A stretch of DNA of 14,574 bases, from positions 1 through 14,574 of the forward strand of contig JAJYAE010000076.1 in the NCBI GenBank assembly GCA_021779695.1, written 5' to 3'. Shown piece by piece: positions 12,910 to 14,574 of this stretch. This DNA comes from Acidobacteriota bacterium. Its GTDB lineage: Bacteria; Acidobacteriota; Terriglobia; Terriglobales; Acidobacteriaceae. A program made the translations under genes and the position numbers. The notes beneath the pieces were generated by a model. The model was not told the origin of the DNA, searched no databases, and was given only the letters and a program-made list of their open reading frames with translations. Numbering within the stretch: the stretch's first letter is position 1; every line of letters starts with the position of its first letter.

Positions 12910-14574
12910 TTATCGGTTAAGCGGGTTGGGGTAGTCCTGGGCGAGCCGGAGCAAGCCTTGCTCCGGCCCGAAGCGGGCAAAGTAATCCTGCTTGCGCTGG
13001 TTGTCGCGGGCATTGTTGGTGGCGATCCAGTAAGTCAACGCATCGACTTCGAGAACCAATTTCTTCGTCCCGCGTGGCTGCATCAGCAGCAGCTCACGTT
13101 TGGGCACAAGCGACTCGAATAACTCAAGCTGAGTGTCGTTCAACTGGAAGATGTCGGCGTAGAGCTTGCGGTCGATGTTGGGATTCGCCAGAAAAATCTT
13201 CGTTGGGCAGGATTCATTGATGATGTTGAGCACACCCGCATCGGCCAGTTCCACAACCGACTGCGTAGCCAGAATCATGGCAGCGTTCTTCTTCCGCCAC
13301 GTCCGCTCTGCCCGCACGATCCAGTCACGGATGATTGCGTTCTTCAAAAAGATCGAGGCTTCGTCGGCAAGAAACACCTTGAAAGTGGCCGTGTTTGCGG
13401 GTTTCTCGATCTCGGAGGATGCCCGCTGGAGGACGTAAAAGAGCAGTGGTTCCAGAATGGCCGGGTAGTCGGACCAGCCATCGAAATTAAACGTCTGGAA
13501 ACGCGCAAAGGTCAGAGTGTCCTCGACATTATCGAAGAGATAACCAAACTGCCCTTTGCCTATCCATCGTTGTAACCGCTCACCCAGCGGCCCGAGGATG
13601 GACGCAAAGTTGGTCAGCGTCCGTATCTCATCGGGCAGCTTATAGATCCGCTCGATCGCCGCAAAGAGCGCCTTCTCATCGTCGCCCGTCAACGTGTACT
13701 TTCCTTGGGTCTCGATCAAAACCCGCATGAACAGATAGAGAAAATTGAGATTCTCGTGAGTGGGAGAAAGCGAAAAGGGGTTGATACTGAAGCCCGGAGT
13801 CTTGAGTCCGACGTTCAGATAAGTGCCGCCGAACACGCGCGTCAAGGTCTCATAGCTGCCGCCAACATCGAAGATGAAGGTCAGCGGTTCATATTTTTGC
13901 AGCTCCTGAATGATGGACCCTAATGTGAAGGATTTGCCTGCCCCAGTAGCGCCGAGCAGCAGCGTGTGAGCGACATCGCCACCATGCAGGTTGAGATAGT
14001 ACGGCGTTCCGTGCGTTGATTCGAGGACGGCGAGGTATTCCTGTTCCAGATGCGGGTTCCATGTGGAGCCGGTATCGACAGTGAAGAGAAACGACAGGTC
14101 GGCGTAATTGGAATTGAGCGCCCACTGCTTGCGGAGGTTAAATTGGCGATTGCCGGGAATCGTGGCGAAAAACGCATTGAGTAGGTTGTAGCGTTCCTCA
14201 TAGAGCAGGCCGTCATGTTGAGTGAAGAGCTTCTGAAACTCCGCAACCGCGGCCTCCAGCTTCGCGCGGTCCTCGTCATAGATGACAACAGACAGCGTGA
14301 ATTCCCCGAAGTTCTTGCCCTCTATGCCAAGCGCAGTCAATGCGCTGCCAAGTTCCGCAACCGCGGCCTCCTTGGAATCGTCCACAAGTTCGTCGCGCAG
14401 CCCGGTGTCCTGACGGTCCTGCAAGTTGGAGACGAAGCTGGTCTTCGAGTTGTGGTAATGCCGGCGGCGCGAGGCGATTTCCTTACGCGCTTTCGCGTTA
14501 TCGAGCGGATGCCATTCGGTTACGACGTGGAAGTTAGCCGGAATATCAAACAAGCCCTGTAGCAATAAGGGGCG
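12910..14574 (-). CDS. trbE: VirB4/TrbE-type T4SS ATPase, N-terminus cut by window edge
   Basis: The frame is open through the right edge, so the start is outside; 554 residues of a family that usually has about 800 are visible. Walker A is GATGAGKS (visible residues 208-215), Walker B VFLADEA (400-406), followed by the conserved ILATQSVVEL stretch and SCPTKIFLANPN. Before the motor domain lies the TrbE/VirB4 N-terminal region with the LSVVIYDED strand and FFATIPGNRQFNLRKQ, which is a hallmark of the family. VirB4 is the largest T4SS motor, at the inner membrane, needed for pilus assembly and substrate transfer. Downstream, trbG starts 8 bases after its TAA. A TTG at 14565 is in frame but is unlikely to be the true start. 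Confidence 0.95.
   Translation of the reverse strand, partial: RPLLLQGLFDIPANFHVVTEWHPLDNAKARKEIASRRRHYHNSKTSFVSNLQDRQDTGLRDELVDDSKEAAVAELGSALTALGIEGKNFGEFTLSVVIYDEDRAKLEAAVAEFQKLFTQHDGLLYEERYNLLNAFFATIPGNRQFNLRKQWALNSNYADLSFLFTVDTGSTWNPHLEQEYLAVLESTHGTPYYLNLHGGDVAHTLLLGATGAGKSFTLGSIIQELQKYEPLTFIFDVGGSYETLTRVFGGTYLNVGLKTPGFSINPFSLSPTHENLNFLYLFMRVLIETQGKYTLTGDDEKALFAAIERIYKLPDEIRTLTNFASILGPLGERLQRWIGKGQFGYLFDNVEDTLTFARFQTFNFDGWSDYPAILEPLLFYVLQRASSEIEKPANTATFKVFLADEASIFLKNAIIRDWIVRAERTWRKKNAAMILATQSVVELADAGVLNIINESCPTKIFLANPNIDRKLYADIFQLNDTQLELFESLVPKRELLLMQPRGTKKLVLEVDALTYWIATNNARDNQRKQDYFARFGPEQGLLRLAQDYPNPLNR

Noticed and set aside
12985..12991. ATCCTGC, similar to the nick-site core of MOBP-type transfer origins
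   Set aside because: It lies inside the virB4 coding region, has no neighbouring inverted repeat, and so short a match is expected by chance. A similar ATCCTG at 8525 inside trbF was dismissed for the same reason.

Overview
The window looks like part of an Acidobacteriota genome (Terriglobia-like). This is an inference from the kind of kelch-repeat protein at the left end, the GC-rich composition, and the style of the conjugation cluster; nothing in the window fixes the taxon. No rRNA, tRNA, IS element, integrase or CRISPR array was recognised.

Layout. Positions 1-1040 (+) hold the 3' part of a gene for a secreted-type kelch/beta-propeller repeat protein, cut by the left edge. After about 370 bp without a gene comes a LysR-type regulator (1414-2328, +). 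Everything right of 2350 lies on the minus strand and is a compact Trb/VirB-type conjugative type IV secretion (T4SS) cluster, cut by the right edge. Read in its direction of transcription, from right to left, the order is: VirB4/TrbE (partial), VirB9/TrbG, VirB10/TrbI, a 42-residue lipoprotein in the place of VirB7/TrbK, VirB5/TrbJ, VirB6/TrbL, VirB8/TrbF, a 98-residue membrane protein, an 85-residue acidic protein, a winged-helix protein resembling the replication-relaxation family, a second winged-helix-like protein, a 275 bp intergenic region, a 102-residue protein with a possible ribbon-helix-helix fold, the coupling protein VirD4/TraG, and the ATPase VirB11/TrbB. Most neighbours are 2-16 bp apart or overlap (GTGA and TGATG junctions), as in operons.

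How the genes work together. VirB4 and VirB11 would supply energy, VirB6/8/10 span the inner membrane, VirB9, VirB10 and the small lipoprotein would form the outer-membrane core, VirB5 is a secreted pilus-associated component, and VirD4 brings the substrate to the channel. No relaxase, VirB1-, VirB2- or VirB3-like gene is visible. They may lie beyond the right edge, or the two winged-helix proteins may take over part of the DNA-processing role.

Most unusual structure. The 275 bp intergenic region (5612-5886) carries four GTAC sites at an exact 23 bp period, two short perfect inverted repeats that partly use those sites, and a long near-perfect inverted repeat (23 bp arms, one mismatch). Because 23 is not a multiple of 3, the periodicity is not a coding effect. 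The region lies just upstream of the small RHH-like gene and the virD4-virB11 genes, so it is a good candidate for an operator, an oriT-like site or another cis-acting site of the element.
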